Shown here piece by piece: positions 1 through 6,195 of a DNA stretch of 9,650 nucleotides. The notes below the pieces were generated by a model. It saw only the letters and a list, made by a program, of their open reading frames with translations, was not told the origin of the DNA and did not search any database. Within the stretch, counting starts at the first letter, position 1; each line of letters opens with the position of its first letter. The position numbers were made by a program, and so were the translations under genes. The stretch is from the NCBI GenBank assembly GCA_003140785.1, contig PLKY01000241.1:636-10285 (forward strand). Reading direction: 5' to 3'. The stretch comes from Acidobacteriaceae bacterium. GTDB taxonomy: Bacteria > Acidobacteriota > Terriglobia > Terriglobales > Acidobacteriaceae.

Positions 1-855
1 CGGTGGCGCGTGAAACACCTCGTCCAGTGCCTTGAGTCCGTAGTAACCCATGGTGTAGGGCTTCTGAACGATCGTCGCGTCGATCGTGCCGGCCTTGATC
101 GCCTCCAGCGTTTCCCGGTCCACATCCCAGGCCACCACCAGTCGACCGCCACCGGTCCGCTTAACCGCATCGGCAACGACTTTGCCTGACGATGCCTCGA
201 GGCAGATGAAAGCATCGATCTTCTTGGGGCCGGTCAGCGCCATGGATTCCTGCACCCAATCGAAGGCATAGCGCGCGTCGCCCTTGATGTCCACCACATC
301 TGCAATGTGAATATCAGGCCGTGTAGCGATAACGTCCTTGAAACCCTGCAGGCGCTCCACCGTATTGGGCTGACTACTGAGGGTAAAGAAGACCACGTTG
401 CCCTTGCCGCCTAGTCTCTCAATGACTCGCCTTCCTCCCAACCGTCCAGCTTCCAGATTATTGGTGCCGATAAAGTAAAGCCTGCGGCTGCCTGGCGCGT
501 CGGAGTCCATCGTGATTACGGGAATCCCGGCATTGATGGCCGCATCAATTTCCGACTGCAACTCAGAAATGTCCGCGACGGATATGAGAATGCCGGCAGG
601 CTTCGTCGCGATCGCACTGTGCAGTACAACTCTTTCGGCCGCCGGATCGTAGGTGTCAGGTCCAACCACCTTTGCGGTCACTTTGTACTGTGCCGCCGCT
701 TTGTTAAAGCCGCTCGCCGCTGTCTGCCAGTAGGGCAGTCGCATGTTTGTTGCAATCAGGTAATAGACCTCTTTGGTCGAGTGCCTGTTGCACCCGGACG
801 TGAAAACAACTCCCAGCGCCAATATGGCTAAAGATACTCGCTTCATTCTTTTCAT
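1..855 (-). CDS. Sugar-type ABC transporter substrate-binding lipoprotein (C-terminus cut by window edge)
   Basis: Translating the minus strand from ATG 855-853 gives 285 open codons to the window edge, so the C-terminus is missing. Residues 1-22 form a lipoprotein signal: KR-rich start, hydrophobic core, then TSG-C22. Thr at -3 is a tolerated but not classic lipobox residue. The rest matches the type 1 periplasmic binding fold of ribose/xylose-type sugar binders (Peripla_BP_4): Y31-YLIATN strand, P41-Y-W ligand-pocket signature near the N-terminus, then the family-typical blocks 'AGIPVITMDSDAPGS', 'YFIGTNNLEAGRLGG' and a near-terminal 'AGTIDATIVQKPYTMGYYG'. By family it would be anchored outside the inner membrane and hand a sugar or related small molecule to a permease, which would lie beyond the left edge. 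GGGAGG at 861-866 sits 5 bases before the start. An in-frame ATG three codons later (846) is an alternative. The ligand cannot be named from this. Confidence 0.9.
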   Translation of the reverse strand, partial: MKRMKRVSLAILALGVVFTSGCNRHSTKEVYYLIATNMRLPYWQTAASGFNKAAAQYKVTAKVVGPDTYDPAAERVVLHSAIATKPAGILISVADISELQSEIDAAINAGIPVITMDSDAPGSRRLYFIGTNNLEAGRLGGRRVIERLGGKGNVVFFTLSSQPNTVERLQGFKDVIATRPDIHIADVVDIKGDARYAFDWVQESMALTGPKKIDAFICLEASSGKVVADAVKRTGGGRLVVAWDVDRETLEAIKAGTIDATIVQKPYTMGYYGLKALDEVFHAPP

Positions 856-860
856 GGTTG

Positions 861-866
861 CCTCCC
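861..866 (-). promoter_or_regulatory. Ribosome binding site of the binding-protein gene
   Basis: GGGAGG on the minus strand, 5 bases before ATG 855. It supports the start at 855 over the in-frame ATG at 846, for which the spacing would be 14. Confidence 0.7.
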
Positions 867-900
867 AATCCAGAAGTGAAGAGTCCGGGGAGAGTTCGCC

Positions 901-929
901 ACAATAGGTACCTGCGCATCCCCTCGCAA
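901..929 (-). promoter_or_regulatory. Candidate sigma70 promoter for the binding-protein gene
   Basis: On the minus strand TTGCGA (924-929) and TATTGT (901-906) are separated by exactly 17 bases. Each matches four of six consensus positions. Transcription would start about 40 bases before the ATG at 855, leaving room for the GGGAGG ribosome site. This is pattern matching only. Confidence 0.35.
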
Positions 930-1068
930 AGTCGACCGGATGCTACTCCCTGATCAGAGGCATTGTCCAACGCAGTACACGGTGGGAGGGTTTGGTGGTC
1001 GGTTCCAAAGGCAAGCTTCCCGTCGAAATGTGACGTGGCGCACAGACGTGGCACTGCGAGGGCTGTCA

Positions 1069-1081
1069 ACGTAAATTACGT
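1069..1081. repeat. Perfect 13-bp palindrome ACGTAA-A-TTACGT
   Basis: Two 6-bp arms around a single A. It lies between the minus-strand binding-protein gene and the plus-strand small gene at 1306, about 215 bp from the first and 225 bp from the second. The size and symmetry would suit a dimeric regulator, but only one copy was seen and the assignment is speculative. Confidence 0.35.
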
Positions 1082-1106
1082 CCCCGCCTCCGCGAAGAGC
1101 AGTTCC

Positions 1107-1120
1107 CGCCGGTTCCGGCG
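1107..1120. repeat. GC-rich inverted repeat CGCCGG-TT-CCGGCG
   Basis: Six-base perfect arms around TT. There is no following T run, so it is not a standard terminator. The two-base gap is too short for a full hairpin, so a DNA-level palindrome is more likely. Chance is also possible at this GC content. Confidence 0.25.
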
Positions 1121-1305
1121 CAACACCCCCAGAGGCGTAAGGCCCAAGTTCTCCATGGGACGCGTTGTCCGTCAGACACTCAGAAGCAGGGTTCCCTCCC
1201 CGCCTGCTAGCCACATTGGTTGCTTGTCGAAAGGGGGGACACCAAGCCCACTAACACGAAACTGCGTCGATTCAGCGCAGAACGAGCGGAAGAACTGGTG
1301 GCAAA

Positions 1306-1575
1306 ATGAGTTGCCTAAGCTGTCAGAATCTGGAACGAGCACTTGAGGTCAGGCAAAGCGAGTACATCGAAGCTATTGCCTCTCCTTATTATCGGTTCAG
1401 CAGGAAATTCGCGGCCTATAGAAGTGTGGAGTTGGAGCGCGCAAAGAACGAACTGGAAGAGCACCGGTCGGTATGCGTCTCCGTCCTCGAGCAGCCTACA
1501 GCCTCCGTGAATGTAACTCTGCCTCGAGTCGCGCGGAAAGAACCCCGGGGCGAATGCACCGAAACCGCAGCCTGA
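1306..1575 (+). CDS. Small CxxC...HxxxC protein of unknown function
   Basis: An 89-residue protein. Residues 1-57 look structured: Cys3-x-x-Cys6 at the start, then a charged, probably helical middle ('ERALEVRQSEYIEA', 'VELERAKNELEEH'), then His53-x-x-x-Cys57. The four residues could bind one zinc or another metal at the base of a helical hairpin; this is inferred from spacing. The last 30 residues are low in hydrophobics and probably disordered. There is no signal peptide or membrane segment. It resembles small multi-copy proteins I recall from Acidobacteriota genomes, with no assigned role. A weak GGTGG lies 4 bases before the ATG. It reads alone, 679 bp before the next gene. The composition is convincing for a real protein, unlike the other small frames nearby. 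Confidence 0.6.
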   Translation: MSCLSCQNLERALEVRQSEYIEAIASPYYRFSRKFAAYRSVELERAKNELEEHRSVCVSVLEQPTASVNVTLPRVARKEPRGECTETAA

Positions 1576-1995
1576 CTGGCTGACTACGAAAGGCACGAAT
1601 TACTCCTCTCGTCCGGGACCATGCACGCACAACCCCAGACAGGCATCGTTCAAGTAAAGAACCGTGCAACGGGAGCTGTCATGAACGTCCTCAAGAAAAG
1701 CGATGCAAAGAATCATCGAGCATTCGGACTGGGCAAAGATCTGCCTGCGCCAAGACCTCTGATCCGATCTGGGCGAACCGGTTGCTCAATGATCAAGTCG
1801 GAGTTAGCAAGGGAAAACACAACACCCTTTGCTCAAGACTTTTACCGGGAACATTCTTCGACAAGCGTGTCCGTCGTTCTGATGGCGATTCCCAACAGTT
1901 CAAACTCCGTTGAGCCCGCCACACTGCGAAACCAGCATGCAAACAGAATCAACTCACCGAATTGCGTGTACGTGGGATAGTTCTTTGGTCGGACT

Positions 1996-2044
1996 TACCT
2001 GAACCAGTGAATCTATGAAGCGGCTCGCGTCGACCGTTCAGGTA
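1996..2044. repeat. Inverted repeat TACCTGAAC / GTTCAGGTA
   Basis: Perfect 9-bp arms at 1996-2004 and 2036-2044 with a 31-base spacer. There is no T run after it, so it is not a terminator. It could be a pair of operator half-sites or a weak RNA stem upstream of the operon. The function is unknown. Confidence 0.35.
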
Positions 2045-2181
2045 GTAAGCGCGGTTGTCTGACGTATTTAATCTTCAGATTTCAGGATGGTTATATGTTT
2101 TCTTAAGAGCCGCAGAGCTGAAAATCGAGTGGTTGAAGTGACCAGCCGAGTAGAGCGCAAAAGGATGTGTGGTGCACGTCA

Positions 2182-2210
2182 CTGAGATTCGAGGCCGCGC
2201 GATCTATTAA
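2182..2210 (+). promoter_or_regulatory. Weak sigma70 promoter candidate for the DUF362-amr operon
   Basis: CTGAGA (2182-2187) and TATTAA (2205-2210) are 17 bases apart, each matching four of six consensus bases. The start point would be near 2217, giving a leader of about 38 bases before ATG 2255. It is the best-placed candidate in the gap, but far from certain. Confidence 0.27.
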
Positions 2211-2254
2211 AGGGTTGAGCGAGTTGTTACAGCGCGCATGCAGAGGTAGAGATC

Positions 2255-3313
2255 ATGCGCAACGAGCGCACCACGAGCCGGCGGGAATTCCTGACGACCA
2301 GTCTCGTTGGAGCCGTTGGTTTCAACGCTGTCCAAAACTTGTCCTCACTTGAATCGGCAAGAAGCATCGAACAGCCTGCCAAATCCAGAGTCTCCATTGC
2401 CTACGATTCGCTGTTGCGCGGGCCCCTTCCCGATGCGCACGGCACAGCGGCAATCCGACATGATTCCAAGACACTCGATTCCGACAGGGTTTCCAATCTG
2501 CTCGACCAGGCAATGCAAGGCCTCTTCGATTCCGCCGATCGAGGTCGCATCTGGGAGAAGCTGGTGCGGCCTGGACAATTAATAGGTGTGAAAGTAAACA
2601 CCCTAGGAGGACGCGGCCTTTCCAGCAACGTGCAGCTTGTGGAGGAGATCTGCGCGCGTCTGCAGGAGGCGGGAATAAGGCCGCAGGACATCGTGATCTG
2701 GGATAGGGACAGCACGGAGCTGGAGCGCGCTGGTTTTCGCATTCGGACCGGTGGTAGCCAGGTGCAGTGTTTCGGCACAGACCGCGTGGGATTTGAGGCG
2801 GATCTCGTGACGTTTGGAAGCGTCGGTAGCCAGCTCTCAAGGATTCTGACCCAGCGCTGCGATGTACTCATTAACGTGCCGGTTCTGAAGGACCACGACG
2901 GCGCCGGGGTGTCGATCGCGCTCAAGAATATGTATGGCGCCATCCACAATCCGAACAAGTACCATCCCAATGGTTGCGATCCCTATGTTGCCGACGTGAA
3001 CATGCTGCAGGAGCTCCGCGCCAAACTGCGCCTACACATTTGCGATGCGACGACCGCATGCTTTGACGGCGGGCCGGCCTTCAAACCTGAATTTACATGG
3101 CGGCCGAACGCGCTAATTGTCTCAGAAGATCCAGTGGCTCTGGACCAAATCGGCTGGCAAATGATCGAACGCAAGCGGGCCGAGCAGGGGTTGAAGACAC
3201 TCGCTGCCGAAGACCGTGCTCCACGCTACATCGAAACGGCGGCCGACGCGGAGCACCGTCTGGGGAACAACGATCAGCGCCGCATCGTGGTCAGCGAGAA
3301 ACACGTGGCGTGA
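2255..3313 (+). CDS. Tat-exported DUF362 domain protein
   Basis: A 352-residue protein. The N-terminus carries a twin-arginine signal, S8-R-R-E-F-L13, followed by a mild hydrophobic stretch to about residue 25, so it should be folded in the cytoplasm and then exported. Residues from about 80 onward match DUF362: 'VGVKVN' (111-115), 'INVPVLKDHD' (206-215), 'IALKNMYG' (221-228) and the late 'EDPVALD' (291-297). DUF362 proteins are uncharacterised. Some carry a ferredoxin-like iron-sulfur segment, but here the cysteines are scattered and no CxxCxxC cluster is present. AGAGGT (2242-2247) lies 7 bases before the start. The stop is only 12 bases before amrS, so the two are almost certainly cotranscribed. 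DUF362 beside AmmeMemoRadiSam genes suggests a shared pathway, but the activity is unknown. Confidence 0.88.
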   Translation: MRNERTTSRREFLTTSLVGAVGFNAVQNLSSLESARSIEQPAKSRVSIAYDSLLRGPLPDAHGTAAIRHDSKTLDSDRVSNLLDQAMQGLFDSADRGRIWEKLVRPGQLIGVKVNTLGGRGLSSNVQLVEEICARLQEAGIRPQDIVIWDRDSTELERAGFRIRTGGSQVQCFGTDRVGFEADLVTFGSVGSQLSRILTQRCDVLINVPVLKDHDGAGVSIALKNMYGAIHNPNKYHPNGCDPYVADVNMLQELRAKLRLHICDATTACFDGGPAFKPEFTWRPNALIVSEDPVALDQIGWQMIERKRAEQGLKTLAAEDRAPRYIETAADAEHRLGNNDQRRIVVSEKHVA

Positions 3314-3314
3314 T

Positions 3315-3319
3315 GGAGG
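3315..3319 (+). promoter_or_regulatory. Ribosome binding site of amrS
   Basis: GGAGG, 6 bases before ATG 3326. It fixes the long form of AmrS that includes the Tat signal, which matters because the family core begins some 80 residues later and a shorter cytosolic form might otherwise be assumed. Confidence 0.75.
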
Positions 3320-3325
3320 TGCGCA

Positions 3326-4570
3326 ATGCAGCTCAACGGTGGCTTACAAACAGTGAACAGGCCGGCATTGGACAGAACCAATCCGGAGAATCCGATAGAG
3401 ACCGGAGCTGCTGCAATATCTTCGTCCACGCTCAGCCGCAGATCGTTTCTGATGTGTGCTGCATCTGCCGGGATAGCAGGAGACATCCTTCACGCCGCAC
3501 GGCGTTCCGCGGCATCGCCGGAGTTGGATACTCCGCGCGCTCAGGACGATGCGCTCTTCACCGCCGAGGCGAGGTTCTATCAGAAGCTGCCGAACAAGAG
3601 GATCAAATGCAAGCTGTGCCCGCGGGAGTGCACAGTCGGCGACCGAGAACGCGGATACTGCGGCGTTCGCGAGAATCGTAGCGGGGTTTATTACACGCTC
3701 GTGCACTCGCGGGTGTGCGCGGCGCATGTGGATCCGGTCGAAAAGAAGCCGCTCTTCCATTATCTGCCCGGGTCTCTGGCGTTCTCACTGGCCACAGCGG
3801 GCTGCAATGTGAACTGCAAATTCTGTCAAAATTGGGATATCTCGCAGGCGCGTCCTGAGCAGGTTCCCGCAGAGTATATTCCACCCAAGCGAGTGGCCGA
3901 ACTTGCGGCGCAATGGCACTGCCCAAGCATCGCGTACACCTACAGCGAGCCTGTGGTCTTCAGCGAGTTCCTCATGGATGCAGCAGACGCAGGGCACGAA
4001 GCCGGCATCCGCAGCATCGTCGTCTCCAATGGATACATCCAGGACGACGCTCTTCGAGCGGCTTACGGGAAGATGGACGCAGTCAAGATCGACCTGAAGG
4101 CATTCTCCGATTCTTATTACCAGAAAGTCGTTACGGGGCAGTTGAAGCCGGTTCTGGATACTTTAGTCGCGCTGCGCAAGATGGGGAAGTGGACCGAGAT
4201 TGTCTACCTTGTGGTGCCGACTTTAAACGACGGCGACGGTGAAATCGGCGGTCTTGCGCGGTGGGTGAAGCAGAATCTCGGAACGGACGTTCCGCTGCAC
4301 TTCACTCAGTTTCACCCAGACTACCTTTTGAAGAATCTGCCGATCACGCCCGTCCCGACCCTGGAGCGAGCCCGGGAGATTGCACGTGCGGAGGGCCTGC
4401 ACTTTGTCTATATCGGCAATGTGCCTGGGCATCCAGCGGAAAACACCTACTGCCCACGGTGCCAGCGCGTGTTGGTTGAGCGCGTTGGATTCGAGATCAG
4501 GCAAATGCTGATTCTCAAGGGTGCCTGCCCGTATTGCAAGGAGACGATTCCTGGGATGTGGCACGCATGA
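3326..4570 (+). CDS. amrS: AmmeMemoRadiSam system radical SAM enzyme with Tat signal
   Basis: A 414-residue radical SAM protein of the TIGR04337 type, relatives of pyruvate formate-lyase activases. Cys160-x3-Cys164-x2-Cys167 ('GCNVNCKFCQNW') should hold the [4Fe-4S] cluster that cleaves S-adenosylmethionine. A family-typical N-terminal cysteine group precedes it (C95, C98, C102, C112), and a C-terminal pair of CxxC knuckles (C376/C379 and C401/C404) could form a zinc ribbon or another metal site. The oddity is residues 1-80: an extra N-terminal extension with a twin-arginine motif, S37-R-R-S-F-L42, and a hydrophobic stretch to about residue 55. That predicts export, unusual for an enzyme needing SAM and a low-potential electron donor. 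It sits between the DUF362 gene and amrB-amrA, ending in the ATGA at 4567-4570. The family's substrate is unknown. Confidence 0.92.
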   Translation: MQLNGGLQTVNRPALDRTNPENPIETGAAAISSSTLSRRSFLMCAASAGIAGDILHAARRSAASPELDTPRAQDDALFTAEARFYQKLPNKRIKCKLCPRECTVGDRERGYCGVRENRSGVYYTLVHSRVCAAHVDPVEKKPLFHYLPGSLAFSLATAGCNVNCKFCQNWDISQARPEQVPAEYIPPKRVAELAAQWHCPSIAYTYSEPVVFSEFLMDAADAGHEAGIRSIVVSNGYIQDDALRAAYGKMDAVKIDLKAFSDSYYQKVVTGQLKPVLDTLVALRKMGKWTEIVYLVVPTLNDGDGEIGGLARWVKQNLGTDVPLHFTQFHPDYLLKNLPITPVPTLERAREIARAEGLHFVYIGNVPGHPAENTYCPRCQRVLVERVGFEIRQMLILKGACPYCKETIPGMWHA

Positions 4571-4595
4571 TGGCGGAGAAGCGGGATTCAGGCGC

Positions 4596-4599
4596 GAGG
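4596..4599 (+). promoter_or_regulatory. GAGG ribosome site favouring the 4606 start
   Basis: GAGG lies 6 bases before ATG 4606, the start that gives a compact signal peptide. The upstream alternatives are ATG 4567, which overlaps the amrS stop as ATGA but has its nearest AAGGAG (4539-4544) 22 bases away, GTG 4558 (spacing 13) and TTG 4534. Confidence 0.5.
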
Positions 4600-4605
4600 T
4601 ACGGA

Positions 4606-6195
4606 ATGCGTTTAGGAAGATGCGTTATGGCTGCCTTATTCATCAGTCTTACGGCGAGCGTGGTGCACGGCCAGACGGAAAATGCCGGGCAACAGAAGTT
4701 GCGCTCTGCGGGAGTGGCGGGAAGTTTTTATCCTGCCGATCCGGCTGCGCTGGCGGCCACGATGGATAGCATGTTGGCCCAGGTGCCGGCCCAGCAGATC
4801 GATGGACAGATTCTTGCGGTGGTCGCACCGCATGCGGGTTACCCCTATTCCGGACCGGTGGCGGCCTACACCTATGCTTCGCTGAAGGGACTGCGATTCT
4901 CGCGCATCGTCGTCATCGCTCCGTCGCACTTCGAGAGCTTCGATTTCACGTCAGTGTACGACGGCGACGGCTATGTAACCCCGCTTGGGACGGTGCCAGT
5001 CGACAAGATATTTGTCCAGCAGCTGTCGAAGATGAACTCATCAATCCGGCTGTCAGAACGCGGTCACGCGCCAACCTCGCAGGGGGCGGAACACGCACTG
5101 GAAGTACAGCTGCCCTGGCTGCAGCATGTCGTGGGCAGCTTCACTCTTGTCCCGATTATTATGGGAGATCAGAGCTACGAAAACAGCCGCGCGCTTGGAG
5201 TTTCGCTGGCCAAGCTGATCCAGCGCGAGAGCAAATCCCCGCAAGGGAAAGACTCCCAAGAAAGCGCCGGAGCCACACTCATAGTCGCCAGCTCCGACTT
5301 GTCGCACTATCACACCTATGACGACGCGGAAAGGATCGACCATAAAACACTGGGTGCTCTGCAATCCTGGGACTACCTGAGCATGTCGCGCAATTTTGAA
5401 ATGCGTGTATGGGAAGCGTGCGGCGGAGGTCCGATCGTCGCCGCCATGATCGCCGCGGAGCGACTGGGCGCCAACAAGGCCAACGTTCTAAAATACGCGA
5501 ACAGCGGCGACACTTCCGGCGATCACTCACGGGTGGTTGGATACAGCGCGGACGTCTTTGTAAAAGCTCAGCCCGAAGCAGCAGAGGAGTCGCCGTTTTC
5601 GTTGAATGAAGAGGAAAAGGAAGATCTACTTACCCTGGCGCGCAACTCAGTAGAGAGTGCTGTGAAGCAGCACAAGCGCTATGAACCAGAAGCTACGAAG
5701 GACGATTTGCTGAACCGGGAGCGCGGCGCTTTTGTGACAATAAAAGAAGAGGGCGATTTGCGTGGATGCATTGGCAACACCGCTGCCAGCGAACCCCTTT
5801 CCTTGACCGTGCGGGATACTGCGATGTTAGCGGCATTGCGCGATCCTCGATTTCGGCCTGTCTCAACGCCGGAACTGCCCCGCTTGCACTACGAGATCTC
5901 CGTGCTTTCGTCCCTGCGGCGAGTCATGGACGTTCGAGAGATTCATGTGGGTGAACATGGGCTTCTTATCAAAAAGGGCGATCGCGAGGGCATTCTGCTG
6001 CCGCAGGTTCCTGTCGAACAGCACTGGGACCGCATTCGGTTTCTGCAGGAAACGTGCTTCAAGGCCGGGATGCCGCCAGAGTGCTGGCGCGAAGAGGATA
6101 CCGACATCTTCCGGTTTACCGCGGTGGTATTCGAAGAACATGAACCCACTCATGCGAACCAGCCAAAGAATCCTGGTTTGCCAGAAAAAGAATAA
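4606..6195 (+). CDS. amrB: Fused AmmeMemoRadiSam protein B (Memo-like) and protein A (AMMECR1-like), secreted
   Basis: A 529-residue fusion. Residues 1-22 are a Sec signal (Arg2, Arg5, hydrophobic core, likely cut after VHG22). Residues about 35-320 are the Memo domain, a fold related to class III extradiol dioxygenases. H76 ('PHAGY'), H108 ('PSHF'), H234 ('SSDLSHY') and C272 ('ACGGGP') match the metal-pocket residues of human MEMO1, so metal binding looks intact. A 15-residue polar insert lies around 206-222. Residues about 333-515 are the AMMECR1 domain with the hallmark 'LRGCIG' at 385-390. B and A are usually separate genes, so this is a B-A fusion (amrB-amrA). The upstream start 4567 would overlap the amrS stop and add 13 residues before the same signal. 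The role is unknown; the signal predicts a periplasmic location, unlike the usual cytosolic picture. The 3' end overlaps the opposite-strand gene by 80 bp. Confidence 0.92.
   Translation: MRLGRCVMAALFISLTASVVHGQTENAGQQKLRSAGVAGSFYPADPAALAATMDSMLAQVPAQQIDGQILAVVAPHAGYPYSGPVAAYTYASLKGLRFSRIVVIAPSHFESFDFTSVYDGDGYVTPLGTVPVDKIFVQQLSKMNSSIRLSERGHAPTSQGAEHALEVQLPWLQHVVGSFTLVPIIMGDQSYENSRALGVSLAKLIQRESKSPQGKDSQESAGATLIVASSDLSHYHTYDDAERIDHKTLGALQSWDYLSMSRNFEMRVWEACGGGPIVAAMIAAERLGANKANVLKYANSGDTSGDHSRVVGYSADVFVKAQPEAAEESPFSLNEEEKEDLLTLARNSVESAVKQHKRYEPEATKDDLLNRERGAFVTIKEEGDLRGCIGNTAASEPLSLTVRDTAMLAALRDPRFRPVSTPELPRLHYEISVLSSLRRVMDVREIHVGEHGLLIKKGDREGILLPQVPVEQHWDRIRFLQETCFKAGMPPECWREEDTDIFRFTAVVFEEHEPTHANQPKNPGLPEKE

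Larger units (their letters stand above)
856..1305. other. Intergenic region between divergent genes
   Basis: No convincing gene. The open frames here (plus 963-1346, minus 954-1214 and 704-1069) give Arg/Pro/Ser-rich translations with no recognisable domain and no good ribosome site. The stretch contains the candidate promoter at 901-929, a direct repeat of GACGTGGC (1032-1039 and 1045-1052), a perfect 13-bp palindrome at 1069-1081 and a short GC-rich inverted repeat at 1107-1120. Confidence 0.6.
1576..2254. other. Long leader/intergenic region before the DUF362-amr operon
   Basis: About 680 bases with no gene I can support. A 119-codon frame at 1621-1980 is open, but its product has no recognisable motif, mixed third-position use and no clear ribosome site, so it is treated as doubtful. 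The stretch 2061-2104 is noticeably AT-rich. A 9-bp inverted repeat (1996-2004 / 2036-2044) and a weak promoter candidate (2182-2210) are the only structures noted. Confidence 0.5.

Noticed and set aside
1297..1312. Sigma54-like TGGCA...TTGC pattern
   Set aside because: The spacer is one base too long and it lies across the start codon of the small gene.
963..1346. 127-codon open frame on the plus strand
   Set aside because: Arg/Ser/Pro-rich product without family features, and it runs into the better small gene at 1306 in another frame.
1621..1980. 119-codon open frame on the plus strand
   Set aside because: No recognisable motif or domain, no clear ribosome site, mixed third-position base use; it may be a chance frame. 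A homology search would settle it.
2322..2840. 172-codon minus-strand frame
   Set aside because: Antisense to the clear DUF362 coding region; composition is that of a shadow frame.
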